Assembly: GCF_012641405.1 (NCBI RefSeq)
Contig: NZ_JABAII010000019.1
Span: 54,394-118,393, forward strand
From: Rhizobium sp. P40RR-XXII
GTDB taxonomy: Bacteria > Pseudomonadota > Alphaproteobacteria > Rhizobiales > Rhizobiaceae
DNA length: 64,000 nucleotides
Reading direction: 5' to 3'
The notes beneath the pieces are model-generated. The model did not search any database. It was not told the DNA's origin and worked only from the letters and a program-made list of their open reading frames with translations. This document shows positions 9,172 through 18,036 of the stretch, one piece after another (the stretch's first letter is position 1; every line of letters starts with the position of its first letter). Position numbers and translations under genes: made by a program.

Positions 9172-9565
9172 TTTGCCCCCTTTGAAGCACGGGTTGCGCC
9201 ACTTAAAGCACGTCAGGCTCTAAGCTCTATTCATCGATTGAATCTTGCGTCGCGATAGCCTCCTCCTACTCTCGCTCCCTCTCACTAGAAGGCGGAATGG
9301 CGCCATTCCCGCGAGCGCCATTTGGGAGGAGGAGGGTCGGCGCTCGCATCTTGTCATTTTGCTTTGATCCAACATTACATCAGATTTGCTTAAATGATAA
9401 GCTATCATTTGCGATGCGGCCATGCGCTATGCGTCTAACGAATGGCTCGTAATATCTACGTCGATTGAGTGATGGTCCGCTTGCATAACGCCTTGCGCGA
9501 AACGCAGCAACATCGCTTCTCTAACGCCAAATTTCGGTGTTCGATTTAGTACGCCGCCAGGTAAT
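9172..9565 (+). other. intergenic region between the receiver gene and trbI
   Basis: No gene recognised. It holds the 3' side of the trb operon and the upstream region of the receiver gene, and one perfect 16-base palindrome listed separately. No T-rich terminator hairpin was found after trbI. Confidence 0.5.
9294..9309. promoter_or_regulatory. perfect 16-base palindrome
   Basis: GGAATGGCGCCATTCC is its own reverse complement and lies about 120 bases upstream of the receiver start. It could be a repressor or activator site. There is no T-run, so it is not a terminator. The cognate factor is unknown. Confidence 0.4.
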
Positions 9566-10888
9566 CTATTTTCGGTAGGTTCCAGGAAATACGATATCCT
9601 GGTCAACAAGAACGTTGAATCTATACCCAGGTCGGACCTCAAGTGTGGGCTGAACATTTAGATTCTTACTGATCGTCTGTTCGGCGACACGGCCAAAGCT
9701 CTCCGCGAAATTCCGCCTCGCCGCATCGGACGCCGTATCCTGCGTAGCGAGTGTCGAACTCTGCGGCACGGACGCGTCGATCCCTGTTCCGATCAGCGCG
9801 ATCAGTACCGCCGATCCGAAGGTCTTCAGGTAGTGGTTGTTCACCTTATCGTTGAAGCCGCCATAGCCTTGAGCATCCGTGCCCGCCATGCCGCCGATCT
9901 GAAGGGTCGAGCCGTTCGGAAAGATAATGTCGGTCCAAACGACGAGTACACGGTTCTGGCCGAAAGACACCTTGCTATCGTATCGGCCGAACAGCTTCGT
10001 TCCCTGCGGGATCAGGAGGCGATGTCCGGTCGCAGAATCGAAGACATTCTGGCTGACCTGGGCTGTGATCCGCCCTGGCAGGTCGGAGTTGATACCGGTA
10101 ATCAGGGTTGCGGGAATAACCGAACCTCGTTTTAGCTCATAGAGAGACTGTTGCGGCACGACACGGTTGGGTAGGTAGCCTGCTTCCTTCAGATCGGCGT
10201 TGAAGAATTCTTCTTTGGACCTCTGCTCGTTCGGATCGAGGTTCTGTCCGCCGATGCCTGCTCGCAGCGCCGCCGCATAGAGGTCCGATGCTCCGCTGCC
10301 GGGTGCCGCAGACGAACTTCCAGCAGCCGTCGCGGCATTTGGATTTGAGATCGTCCCTGCCTTGGCATCGAATTTCCCATGGTCGATGGAGATGGGGGCA
10401 TCATAGGCCGCGTCACTGGCTTGAAGCCTCGCCATCCGTTGGCGTTGCAGCTCGCGGAAATATTGCTCGTCTTGTTCGCGCTTCAGGCGGGCACGCCAAG
10501 CGTTTTCGCTTTCGAGGTCCTGGGATGGCTGTGTCTCCTGCCGACGGTCCGGCTGCGGTGCGAACGGGTTGGTGTCACTCCTTTTTTCATCCTTCGCTTC
10601 GACAGGAGCCGGCTGGAGGGGCATGGTTTGTTGGGGTTCACCAATGATCGCATCGCCGACGCCGCGCTTGAGCTGGTCGGCGAATGTCGATGCCGGATTT
10701 CCGGGACTCCCATCGGGACCGTTGTCCCGGCGAAGCAGCAGCCCACGTGTGGCAAGGCCATAAAAGATGACACCAAGGAATGCGACGACGAGCACAATCA
10801 CGACGATGATCGGGAGGCGATTGACGCGGCGAATACTGTTCTGTGGGTCCTGGTTCGACACCCCACCAAGTTTAATGGATTGCACCAT
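9566..10888 (-). CDS. trbI: conjugal transfer protein TrbI (VirB10-like)
   Basis: 440-residue inner-membrane to outer-membrane scaffold of the type IV secretion mating channel. One transmembrane helix near residues 25-48 (LPIIVVIVLVVAFLGVIF) is followed by a Pro/Gln-rich periplasmic linker and a VirB10 beta-barrel-like domain from about residue 220 (VIPATLITGINSDLPGRITA, LLIPQGTKLFGRYDS). Length agrees with the Ti-plasmid protein. It is the last gene of the traI-trb operon, eleven bases after trbH, and completes the core complex with TrbG and TrbH. Confidence 0.93.
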   Translation of the reverse strand: MVQSIKLGGVSNQDPQNSIRRVNRLPIIVVIVLVVAFLGVIFYGLATRGLLLRRDNGPDGSPGNPASTFADQLKRGVGDAIIGEPQQTMPLQPAPVEAKDEKRSDTNPFAPQPDRRQETQPSQDLESENAWRARLKREQDEQYFRELQRQRMARLQASDAAYDAPISIDHGKFDAKAGTISNPNAATAAGSSSAAPGSGASDLYAAALRAGIGGQNLDPNEQRSKEEFFNADLKEAGYLPNRVVPQQSLYELKRGSVIPATLITGINSDLPGRITAQVSQNVFDSATGHRLLIPQGTKLFGRYDSKVSFGQNRVLVVWTDIIFPNGSTLQIGGMAGTDAQGYGGFNDKVNNHYLKTFGSAVLIALIGTGIDASVPQSSTLATQDTASDAARRNFAESFGRVAEQTISKNLNVQPTLEVRPGYRFNVLVDQDIVFPGTYRK

Positions 10889-10899
10889 GGTTTCCTCTC

Positions 10900-11364
10900 C
10901 TATCCGCGGCGCATCACGGAAAGCGGGCTGGTTGGTGACGCCCCTCCCCCGTTCACCGTATAGGCGCGGCTAAGCTCCACATCTTTCGTCGATAGCCGTG
11001 CGAGAACTTGCCCTTCGAATGGCTCGACGACATAGGCGAGCGGGATGATCGCACCGGAGCCGTCGGTCTTCTGATTAGAGATGACTGCATACCCTCGCCC
11101 TTTGAGGGCGGCCTCCAAGGCTTGCCCGAAAGGAGAGCCATCCTGCTTTAGCCCGATAGCACCGCTGCTCGGATCGACGTGTTCGGTGAACCGGTTCGCC
11201 ATGTCGGATGCGATCGCGGTCGCTGCCGCTGCCGGAATATCCGCTGATGCCCTGCTGGTAACCAGGCCACCGGGACCAAGGCTCTGGCAACCGGAAGCAA
11301 GAAGCAAGAGCGCGACAGCGAGGCCGAAGCTGCGAATACGGCGCAGGAACAGGGGTCTCATCAT
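10900..11364 (-). CDS. trbH: conjugal transfer lipoprotein TrbH (VirB7-like role)
   Basis: 154-residue lipoprotein. The start at ATG 11364 (or the adjacent ATG 11361) is chosen because the signal sequence FGLAVALLLLASGCQSLG then carries a proper lipobox, LASGC, and because it overlaps the trbG stop in an ATGA-type junction. The mature part contains GRGYAVISNQKTDGSGAIIP and ends in PLSVMRRG. It probably sits in the outer membrane beside TrbG. The longer in-frame extension upstream is inside trbG and is not expected to be translated. Confidence 0.88.
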   Translation of the reverse strand: MMRPLFLRRIRSFGLAVALLLLASGCQSLGPGGLVTSRASADIPAAAATAIASDMANRFTEHVDPSSGAIGLKQDGSPFGQALEAALKGRGYAVISNQKTDGSGAIIPLAYVVEPFEGQVLARLSTKDVELSRAYTVNGGGASPTSPLSVMRRG

Positions 11365-12221
11365 CGCCCGCTCCGCCGGATCGTAATTTTCTCCTGTTTC
11401 CAGCCAACGCCGGAGACCAGCACCGCCTTGTCGACATCGTAGTCGACGATCATCATGTCGTTCTTCATCCGATAATTGACGGTCCGGTTTTCGCCGCCGG
11501 AGACAACGAACAGCACTGGCGCATCCATGCCGGAGACCGAGCGTGGGAACTGAATGTATGTTTTCGTGCCATCGCTGTAGACCCGGCTTGGCCGCCATGC
11601 AGCGCTGCCCGAAATCGAATAGCCGAACCGCAGCTGTTCAGCCGGAACGCCGACGCCCGGGGTGGTGTTTGCCTCCATACGTGCGTTGGCGTCGGCGAGT
11701 TTCATGGAGACGTCTTCCGGAAATTCGAACCCGACACGCGCCATATATTGCGTCTGATGGGACTTGAGTTGGATGTGATAGGTCCGCCGCGAGGTTGTCA
11801 CGACCATTGAGGTCACGAGGCCGGCCTCCGACGGTTTGACGATCAGGTGTATCGCCTGAGCGCCGGCGGCTCCCGAGGTTGCAGGCTCGACCTTCCAGCG
11901 CACGGTATCGCCCACCAGCACATCGCGGACGACCTCCCCGGCCTGCAGCTCGATATCACAAACCTGAAGGGGCGAGCACACCACGGAGGGTTGGATTTCG
12001 CCGTAGAGGAAGATCACCTTACCGTCCGGGCCTTTCGTCACGAGCCCGTCGCTTTTGCGCCAGCGCCCGGAAATTCCCGTGCCTTTGGTTTCGGTCGGTG
12101 AAAGACTTTGTGCTGCCGCCCGTGATGCGTCGGCCAAGGATGAAACGTTGATCGTCAATGCGATCACAATGGATCCGGCCACCCGGACACTTGTCGTTCT
12201 GGTGTTCATTTTGGAGTGCAT
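11361..12221 (-). CDS. trbG: conjugal transfer protein TrbG (VirB9-like)
   Basis: 286-residue periplasmic/outer-membrane core protein of the mating channel. A signal peptide spans about residues 1-38 (VAGSIVIALTINVSSLADAS then AAAQ). The VirB9 domain shows VKPSEAGLVTSMVVTTSRRT and YMARVGFEFPEDVS, and the C-terminal domain shows WRPSRVYSDGTKTYIQFP and DYDVDKAVLVSGVGW. Start could also be Met5. It lies six bases after trbF and overlaps trbH, consistent with one mRNA. Confidence 0.93.
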   Translation of the reverse strand: MHSKMNTRTTSVRVAGSIVIALTINVSSLADASRAAAQSLSPTETKGTGISGRWRKSDGLVTKGPDGKVIFLYGEIQPSVVCSPLQVCDIELQAGEVVRDVLVGDTVRWKVEPATSGAAGAQAIHLIVKPSEAGLVTSMVVTTSRRTYHIQLKSHQTQYMARVGFEFPEDVSMKLADANARMEANTTPGVGVPAEQLRFGYSISGSAAWRPSRVYSDGTKTYIQFPRSVSGMDAPVLFVVSGGENRTVNYRMKNDMMIVDYDVDKAVLVSGVGWKQEKITIRRSGR

Positions 12222-12226
12222 GCCTC

Positions 12227-12889
12227 TTAAAGCTGGGCTGTCCAGTCGAAATCGCGGAGATAAAGGCCTATCGGGTTGAAACGGATGATGGCTTCGTCCT
12301 GCGGAGGCGTGAGTGTGACCGTCGCGACACCGCGGAACCGTCGGACAGCAGTTTCCTGGCCCTTGCGATCACGCTCGAACTCGGTCCAGTCGACCTGATA
12401 ACTCTGGTCCGAGAGCGCCACGATATTGTTCACCTCGATGGCGACGGTCGCCGTCTTCGCCTTCTCGAAGGGCGAGGAGGAACGGAACCAGGCATTGACC
12501 TTTTCGGTCGCGGGATCGGAGGTTCTCAAATGTGCGTAAGTGCGATCGATATACTGCTTCTGCACGACCGCATCCGGTGTGACGCTCCTGAAATTCGAGA
12601 CGAAGCTTGCGAGCGTCGCTCTGACGACCCGCGGGTCGGCATATTCGATCTGCTCCGGAAATCCAGCGCTCGAGGCCGTGCCGAGTTTGTCGACTTCGAC
12701 GATATAGGGGACGAGCTTGACCTGCGTGCTCTGGAAGAGCGCGTAGGAAAAACCAATGATCGCCATGACCATGCCGATAATGCCGACGACACGCCAGCCC
12801 GCCGCAGCCTTCACATATGAGCCATAGCGTTCGTTCCATTCTTGACGTGCGGCAAGATAGGGATTTTCAGGTGGATTACCTGTCGCCAT
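12227..12889 (-). CDS. trbF: conjugal transfer protein TrbF (VirB8-like)
   Basis: 220-residue bitopic inner-membrane protein. ATG 12889 (MATGNPPENPYLAARQEWNE) is the family start; a TTG two codons earlier is closer to the GGAG site and is the alternative. A transmembrane helix lies near residues 34-55 (VVGIIGMVMAIIGFSYALFQ), followed by the VirB8 periplasmic domain (KLVPYIVEVDKLG, QYIDRTYAHLRTSD, YQVDWTEFERDRKGQE). It nucleates assembly of the translocation channel. Sits between trbL and trbG. Confidence 0.93.
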   Translation of the reverse strand: MATGNPPENPYLAARQEWNERYGSYVKAAAGWRVVGIIGMVMAIIGFSYALFQSTQVKLVPYIVEVDKLGTASSAGFPEQIEYADPRVVRATLASFVSNFRSVTPDAVVQKQYIDRTYAHLRTSDPATEKVNAWFRSSSPFEKAKTATVAIEVNNIVALSDQSYQVDWTEFERDRKGQETAVRRFRGVATVTLTPPQDEAIIRFNPIGLYLRDFDWTAQL

Positions 12890-12904
12890 TACCAAAGGAT
12901 CTCC

Positions 12905-14104
12905 TTATTTCGTGTCATCGATTGGCGGCGGTGCGGGTTTGGATGACGAACTGCGCGGAGTACGGCTCTCGTCAAGCTTAGCGTTTGCAAGACCCAATAG
13001 TGAGCCGGCGTAAGCGCCAGGCGACGCGATCGCCTTATCCTTGGCAGCGGATGCTGTCGCCTTTCCCGCGCCGCCAATGCCAGATGCCATGCCGCGCAGG
13101 GCCGCCCCCGCCATGGACGAGCCACCTGCTCGGGCTACACTTGCCGCCTGCATCCCCTTTGATGCCGCGCTCGCGCCGAGAAAGGCGCCGCCGGCCGTAA
13201 AGGTTGCCGCCTGTCCACCATGGCGAATGGCTTCCATGCCGCCAGAAACCGAGGCACCTTGCACGACGCCCTGCAGGATTGGGGGCACGTACATCGCAAC
13301 GACGAAGATGACGACCGAGATCCCGGCAATCGAGAGTGTCGTGATGAACTGATCCGAGGTCGCTGTTGGCGCATCGCCGAGGCCGAGCAGGATGTCCGAG
13401 CCGATTTTGGCGATCATCACCAATCCCATCAGCTTCATGCCGACGGAGAATGCGTAGACCAGATAGCGAACCGCGAAATCCTTGGTGAAGGAGGAACCGC
13501 CGAGGCCGAGCATGATCACACCCGCGAGTAGCCCGACATACATCTCGACCATGACGGCCACGAAAATCGCCGCGACCAGCGAAAACGACACCACGACCAC
13601 GACCATTGCAAAGACGGCGGCGATGGCGAGCGAATTGTCCTCGAAGAGGCCAAACTTCACCTGTTCGGACATCTTGGAGGCGACCTGGATGCCGGCGTCG
13701 AAAATGTTTGCCGGCGAGACGGAGCCGTTGCCAGCACCGATCTGAAACAGGCTATCGACAATCGCCTTGGCAAAGGCCGGGCCCTTGTCGAGGATGAAGG
13801 CGAACAAGCCGATGAACATGATCCGGCGCACCAATTCGGCGAACCAGGCGTCCAGACTGGCCGTATTGATGGCGAGCCAAACCGCGGCGATGGCGATTTC
13901 GATGCCGGCGAGGATCCAGAACAGCGACCGCGCTGCGTTCGTCACCGTCGCTTCCCAGCCCTTGACGGCGGTAACGACGGAGTTTTCGAGGGTGTTCAGA
14001 ACTGCGCCGTTTTGCTGTGCGATCGCAGGCGTGCTCGCAAGCAGGACGATAGCGATGACAATAAAGAAGACCTCAAGGGCGCGTGACGGACGGAGGATTA
14101 CCAT
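12905..14104 (-). CDS. trbL: conjugal transfer protein TrbL (VirB6-like polytopic membrane protein)
   Basis: 399-residue inner-membrane protein with an N-terminal signal or membrane segment ending ASTPAIAQQ, at least five further hydrophobic segments (LFWILAGIEIAIAAVWLAIN, SFSLVAAIFVAVMVEMYVGL, ISVVIFVVAMYVPPILQG) and a Gly/Ala/Ser-rich cytoplasmic tail. The order and composition match TrbL of Ti-type plasmids. Its start overlaps the trbJ stop by seven bases; in Ti plasmids the entry-exclusion gene trbK lies at exactly this junction, and here there is no room for it. Confidence 0.92.
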   Translation of the reverse strand: MVILRPSRALEVFFIVIAIVLLASTPAIAQQNGAVLNTLENSVVTAVKGWEATVTNAARSLFWILAGIEIAIAAVWLAINTASLDAWFAELVRRIMFIGLFAFILDKGPAFAKAIVDSLFQIGAGNGSVSPANIFDAGIQVASKMSEQVKFGLFEDNSLAIAAVFAMVVVVVSFSLVAAIFVAVMVEMYVGLLAGVIMLGLGGSSFTKDFAVRYLVYAFSVGMKLMGLVMIAKIGSDILLGLGDAPTATSDQFITTLSIAGISVVIFVVAMYVPPILQGVVQGASVSGGMEAIRHGGQAATFTAGGAFLGASAASKGMQAASVARAGGSSMAGAALRGMASGIGGAGKATASAAKDKAIASPGAYAGSLLGLANAKLDESRTPRSSSSKPAPPPIDDTK

Positions 14105-14907
14105 TGCGGCCTCATCTCTTGCCCGCCGTGGATGTCGATCTGAGGAGCGTTGAAGAACTTCTCCCGGCGGGCCTGGGCCAGATCCCTCTGGGTTTGCTCG
14201 GATTGATACCAGGTGGCCATCATCGTCATTTGCTGGGAGATCAGTCCGCGAAGCTTCTGCATCTGCGCCACTTGCTGCGCCGCGATTTGGTGTCCGACTT
14301 GTAGAGCCTTCATCTGCCCGTCGGCCGACTCCGACAACGAGCGAAGGGAGGACATCGTCGATTCCTCGCTGGAGAACTGGTCCGCCGTCAGATTTGCGGC
14401 CTTCAACGTGCCGGCGATCGTGTCACGGTTCGTGGTCGACCAGGTCTGATAGGTCGAGGAAAAGCTCGCGTCGTCCGGCAGTTTGCTTTTCATATCGGCG
14501 AAGCTCTGGAAGCGCTGCTTCAGCACGTCGTCGACGTTGCCCATCGAGAATGCGATCCCCTGCCCTTGCGAAACGACGTTCTGCAAGGTTTTCAGATCGT
14601 TCTCGACCTGCCCCCAAACGTGATCGGGAAGTTGGGCGGTGTTCTGGAGCATGTTCTGATAGATGTTAAGCTGGTTTTGGATCTGCTCGGCGAGCTGGGA
14701 GATCTGTGTGATCTGATTGTTCACCTGCTCGGCGGACTTGCCGACGAGACTGACGAGCTCCGTGTTATTGGCAAGCTGCGTCCACTCGGTAGCCTGCCCC
14801 GTCACACCGCCGGCTTGAACAGGCCTCGGCAGGGCAATTGTGAACGTGCTTGCAAGCACGACAGCGGCGCGAGCCGCCTCACGCGGCAGACAGAAGCGTT
14901 TCAGCAT
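14098..14907 (-). CDS. trbJ: conjugal transfer protein TrbJ (VirB5-like)
   Basis: 269-residue exported protein. ATG 14907 (MLKRFCLPREAARAAVVLAS) is chosen for its GAGGA ribosome site and because it yields a clean signal peptide ending in RPVQA. The mature protein is mostly helical with Gln-rich coiled-coil stretches (QITQISQLAEQIQNQLNIYQ) and a WYQSEQTQRDLAQARREKFF tail. VirB5 proteins decorate the pilus tip. The gene overlaps the 3' end of trbE by 29 bases and trbL by seven. Confidence 0.92.
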   Translation of the reverse strand: MLKRFCLPREAARAAVVLASTFTIALPRPVQAGGVTGQATEWTQLANNTELVSLVGKSAEQVNNQITQISQLAEQIQNQLNIYQNMLQNTAQLPDHVWGQVENDLKTLQNVVSQGQGIAFSMGNVDDVLKQRFQSFADMKSKLPDDASFSSTYQTWSTTNRDTIAGTLKAANLTADQFSSEESTMSSLRSLSESADGQMKALQVGHQIAAQQVAQMQKLRGLISQQMTMMATWYQSEQTQRDLAQARREKFFNAPQIDIHGGQEMRPQW

Positions 14908-17353
14908 CGGCAATTCCTCGTTGTTGGAGCCATTGGACAGGCCAAGCGGCACCGTATTGCGCCTGAAGTGCCTGTATCCGTTTGAGGTCCTCCTTGCCGG
15001 ATGCGCCGACGAAGGAGAGCGTCACCGGTCCGAGCGCCATGTCGAACAGCCTCCGGCCTTCGGGCGAGGCGACGTAGTATTCCCGCTTCGGAAGGGCCGT
15101 CGCGACGATCTCGATCTGCCGTGCGTTGAAGCCGATCCTTTCATAGAACTCGCGGGTGCCAGGTTCGCGCGCGGCACCATTCGGCAGGCAAATCTTTGTC
15201 GGGCAGCTCTCCTTCAGCACGTCGATAATGCCGGAGCGCTCGGCGTCCGAAATGGACTGGGTGGCAAGAACGACCGCGCAGTTCGCCTTGCGCAACACCT
15301 TGAGCCACTCGCGGATCTTGTCGCGAAACGTCGGATGCCCAAGCATTAGCCAGGCCTCGTCGAGGATGATGAGGCTTGGCGCTCCCGTCAGGCGCTTCTC
15401 GATGCGGCGAAACAGATATGTGAGCACGGGAACAAGGTTTCGTTCGCCCATATTCATGAGCTCCTCGACCTCGAAGCATTGGAAAGCGCCAAGCGACAGG
15501 CCATCCTCCTCTGCATCAAGAAGCTGTCCCATCGGGCCGTCGACGGTGTAGTGATGCAGGGCGTCCTTGATTTCGCGCATCTGCACGCCGGAGACGAAGT
15601 CCGAAAGCGAGCGTCCGCGTGACTGCGCCATGAGTGCGATCTGACGGGAAATCGCGTTGCGATAGTCAGGCGTAACGGTCACGCCCTGAAGCGCAATCAG
15701 CGCCTCGATCCATTCACTGGCCCAGGCGCGATCGCCGTCGCTCGATAATTCCGCGAGTGGGCAGAATGCCAGGCCTTTTCCCTCCCAGCTTCCCGATGCG
15801 CCCTCGGCAGGATCGTTGCCGATCTCATAATGGTCGCCGCCAAGGCCGAGCGTCAGCGGCAGCATCGAGCGCCCTTTGTCGAAGGCGAACACTTGCGCGC
15901 TGGCGTAGCGTCTGAACTGCGCCGAAATCAACGCCAGGAGCGTCGATTTACCTGACCCTGTCGGTCCGAAGACGAGCGTATGACCGACGTCACCAACATG
16001 GAGGTTCAGGCGAAAGGGCGTCGAGCCCGATGCCACCTGCATCAACGGCGGCGCGCCTGGCGGATAAAACGGGCATGGAGCCGTTGGGCTTCCAGACCAC
16101 ACCGAGTTCAACGGGACCAAATCGGCGAGATTACGGGTGTTGACCAAAGGCTCCCGAATATTGGCATAGGAAACACCCGGCAGGCTGCCGATGAAGGCGT
16201 CGGTCGCATTCAGCGTTTCGATCCGTGCGCCGAATCCTTCCGCCTGAATCAATCGACGGATGGCCTCGCATTTTTCCCGAAGTCGCATCTGCTCCTCGTC
16301 GAAAAGAACGATGACCGGCGTGTAATAGCCGTAGGCGACGAGTTGCGAGGCAGCCTCGGCAATCGCGTCCTCCGCCTCAGCCACCATCGACATTGCATCC
16401 TGGTCGAGCGAGCGGCTCTGGGTCTGGAACAACTGATCGAAGAAGGGCCGCACTTTTTGCTGCCACTTCTTGCGTGTTCGCTCTAATTTCTGCCGCGCCT
16501 CCTGTTCGTCGAGGAAGACAAAGCGCGACGACCAGCGGTATGTCAGTGGCATCAGGTCGAGGGCGTTGAGAATTCCAGGCCAGCTTTCCGCCGGCAATCC
16601 ATCGATGGCGACTACGCCGAGGAAACGGTTTTCCACCAGTGGCGTCAGACCATGCTGCAACTCAGCGGTCACCAGCCAATCCAGATACATCGGAATTTCG
16701 GGCAGCCGGAGAGGATGGTTCTCGCCGGTTATGCAGAAGCGCACGAACTGGAGGAGCTCGTCATAGTGCGCGATCCGGAAGCCGCCGCGCTCTTCGGCTT
16801 CGCATGTCGTCATGCGCCTGATCGAGACGACATTGCCGAGATACTGTTCGATCTCGCGGATGGACGTGTGAAAGCTGTCAAGAATTGTCGTGGCGTAAGA
16901 TGCCGTTCGGCTTTCCAGATCGGAATAGACATAACGCGCGAGCCCAGAGCGTCTCGGCTCCGGCGGACGCCATGTTAGGATGAGGGCGTGCCGGCTTTCG
17001 AAATGTCCCCTCTCCCGTTGGAAGTGAGCACGGCGCTCGGCGTCGATCGCCCGTGTCACCGGATCGGGGAAGAAGCATTCGCTCTCGTCCGGATAATCCA
17101 AGGTCGGCACCCGAACCGCCTCGACCTGAATCATCCAGCCAGATCCGAGGCGTGCCAGGATCGTATTGATCTGGCGCGACACGTCGTTGCGCTCGGTGTC
17201 GGTCGAGCTTTCACTGTCAGGCCCGGCGAAGTACCAGCCTGCCATCAACGATCCGTCCTTCAAAAGAAGAACCCCATTGTCGACCAGGCCGGCATAGGGC
17301 ACGAGGTCGGCGAAGGAGGGCGTGGAATGGCGGAAGGATTTTAGCGCTACCAT
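14879..17353 (-). CDS. trbE: conjugal transfer ATPase TrbE (VirB4-like)
   Basis: 824-residue inner-membrane-associated ATPase that powers pilus assembly and DNA transfer. Walker A FGPTGSGKSTLLALIS lies near residue 465 and Walker B LIILDEAWLMLG near residue 664, with a VVLATQSISDAERS sensor region. The N-terminal VirB4 domain (SFADLVPYAGLVDNGVLLLK) is complete. Length matches Ti-plasmid TrbE. It begins ten bases after trbD, within the same operon. Confidence 0.95.
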   Translation of the reverse strand: MVALKSFRHSTPSFADLVPYAGLVDNGVLLLKDGSLMAGWYFAGPDSESSTDTERNDVSRQINTILARLGSGWMIQVEAVRVPTLDYPDESECFFPDPVTRAIDAERRAHFQRERGHFESRHALILTWRPPEPRRSGLARYVYSDLESRTASYATTILDSFHTSIREIEQYLGNVVSIRRMTTCEAEERGGFRIAHYDELLQFVRFCITGENHPLRLPEIPMYLDWLVTAELQHGLTPLVENRFLGVVAIDGLPAESWPGILNALDLMPLTYRWSSRFVFLDEQEARQKLERTRKKWQQKVRPFFDQLFQTQSRSLDQDAMSMVAEAEDAIAEAASQLVAYGYYTPVIVLFDEEQMRLREKCEAIRRLIQAEGFGARIETLNATDAFIGSLPGVSYANIREPLVNTRNLADLVPLNSVWSGSPTAPCPFYPPGAPPLMQVASGSTPFRLNLHVGDVGHTLVFGPTGSGKSTLLALISAQFRRYASAQVFAFDKGRSMLPLTLGLGGDHYEIGNDPAEGASGSWEGKGLAFCPLAELSSDGDRAWASEWIEALIALQGVTVTPDYRNAISRQIALMAQSRGRSLSDFVSGVQMREIKDALHHYTVDGPMGQLLDAEEDGLSLGAFQCFEVEELMNMGERNLVPVLTYLFRRIEKRLTGAPSLIILDEAWLMLGHPTFRDKIREWLKVLRKANCAVVLATQSISDAERSGIIDVLKESCPTKICLPNGAAREPGTREFYERIGFNARQIEIVATALPKREYYVASPEGRRLFDMALGPVTLSFVGASGKEDLKRIQALQAQYGAAWPVQWLQQRGIADAETLLSAA

Positions 17354-17363
17354 CTAAGGCCCC

Positions 17364-17663
17364 TCAGAACTTGCGCCATGGCGTCGATGTCGGCCGGTAA
17401 TGCGCCTTGTAAGAGACGTGGCGAATGTAGACCCGCCGCATCAACGGATCGGCCTTCGCCATGATCCTCAGCGAGGCGATCGCAGCCAGCCAGATGCCCA
17501 AGCCGAACAGCGTGGCGTACCAGGTCAGGACAACGAAGATCAGGATGATCGACGCGAGGCCCGTCAAAAGGACCAGTTCGCGGTCCGCACCCATCAGCAG
17601 GTTCGGGCGCGAAAGTGCCCGATGAACCCGTGAACGTACAAGATTGCTGCCCGCCTCAGTCAT
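17364..17663 (-). CDS. trbD: conjugal transfer protein TrbD (VirB3-like)
   Basis: 99-residue membrane protein from ATG 17663 (MTEAGSNLVRSRVHRALSRP); a longer in-frame reading overlaps trbC and is rejected. Two closely spaced hydrophobic segments (LVLLTGLASIILIFVVLTWY and GLGIWLAAIASL) are followed by KADPLMRRVYIRHVSYKAHY, typical for TrbD. It works with TrbE and the pilin. Its start overlaps the end of trbC by eight bases. Confidence 0.9.
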   Translation of the reverse strand: MTEAGSNLVRSRVHRALSRPNLLMGADRELVLLTGLASIILIFVVLTWYATLFGLGIWLAAIASLRIMAKADPLMRRVYIRHVSYKAHYRPTSTPWRKF

Positions 17664-18036
17664 GAACAGCTTCTCCCCTTGCCTTGCTTGAGGCCTGATA
17701 CGGCGCTGACCCGATCGACGCGCCCGTGGCGCCGAATAGGGCCACAATCTGCGTGGCGCCGAGGAGAACGCCGCCGACGAGCGCGATATAGCAAAGCCTC
17801 CTCGCGAAATCGTTGAGCTCGCCGCCGAAGATCAGCATGCCGCCGGCGATCGCCACCGCGGCCAATGCAATGAAGCCCGCCACGGGGCCGGTAATCGATT
17901 GCTGGATCTGTTGGAGTGGCGACTCCCAGGGTAATCCGCCGCCGCTCGACGAAGCAAATGCCGGGGTCGCCAGGGCGACTGACCACAGGATCACAATCAG
18001 GCAACCGGCTCGTGCATATTGACGCTTACGCTGCAT
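17656..18036 (-). CDS. trbC: conjugal pilin TrbC (VirB2-like)
   Basis: 126-residue prepilin. Start ATG 18036 (MQRKRQYARAGCLIVILWSV) gives a signal peptide cleaved near PAFASS; ATG 18048 is the alternative. The mature part holds two hydrophobic helices (GFIALAAVAIAGGMLIFGG and ALVGGVLLGATQIVALFG) separated by NDFARRLCY, the normal TrbC plan. TraF-type processing to a cyclic pilin is known for the family; traF is not in this window. It overlaps the trbB stop by eleven bases. Confidence 0.9.
   Translation of the reverse strand: MQRKRQYARAGCLIVILWSVALATPAFASSSGGGLPWESPLQQIQQSITGPVAGFIALAAVAIAGGMLIFGGELNDFARRLCYIALVGGVLLGATQIVALFGATGASIGSAPYQASSKARGEAVHD

Noticed and set aside
10900..11598. Longer 232-residue version of TrbH
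   Set aside because: The first 78 residues are out of phase with trbG coding, and the lipoprotein signal begins only at Met 11364.
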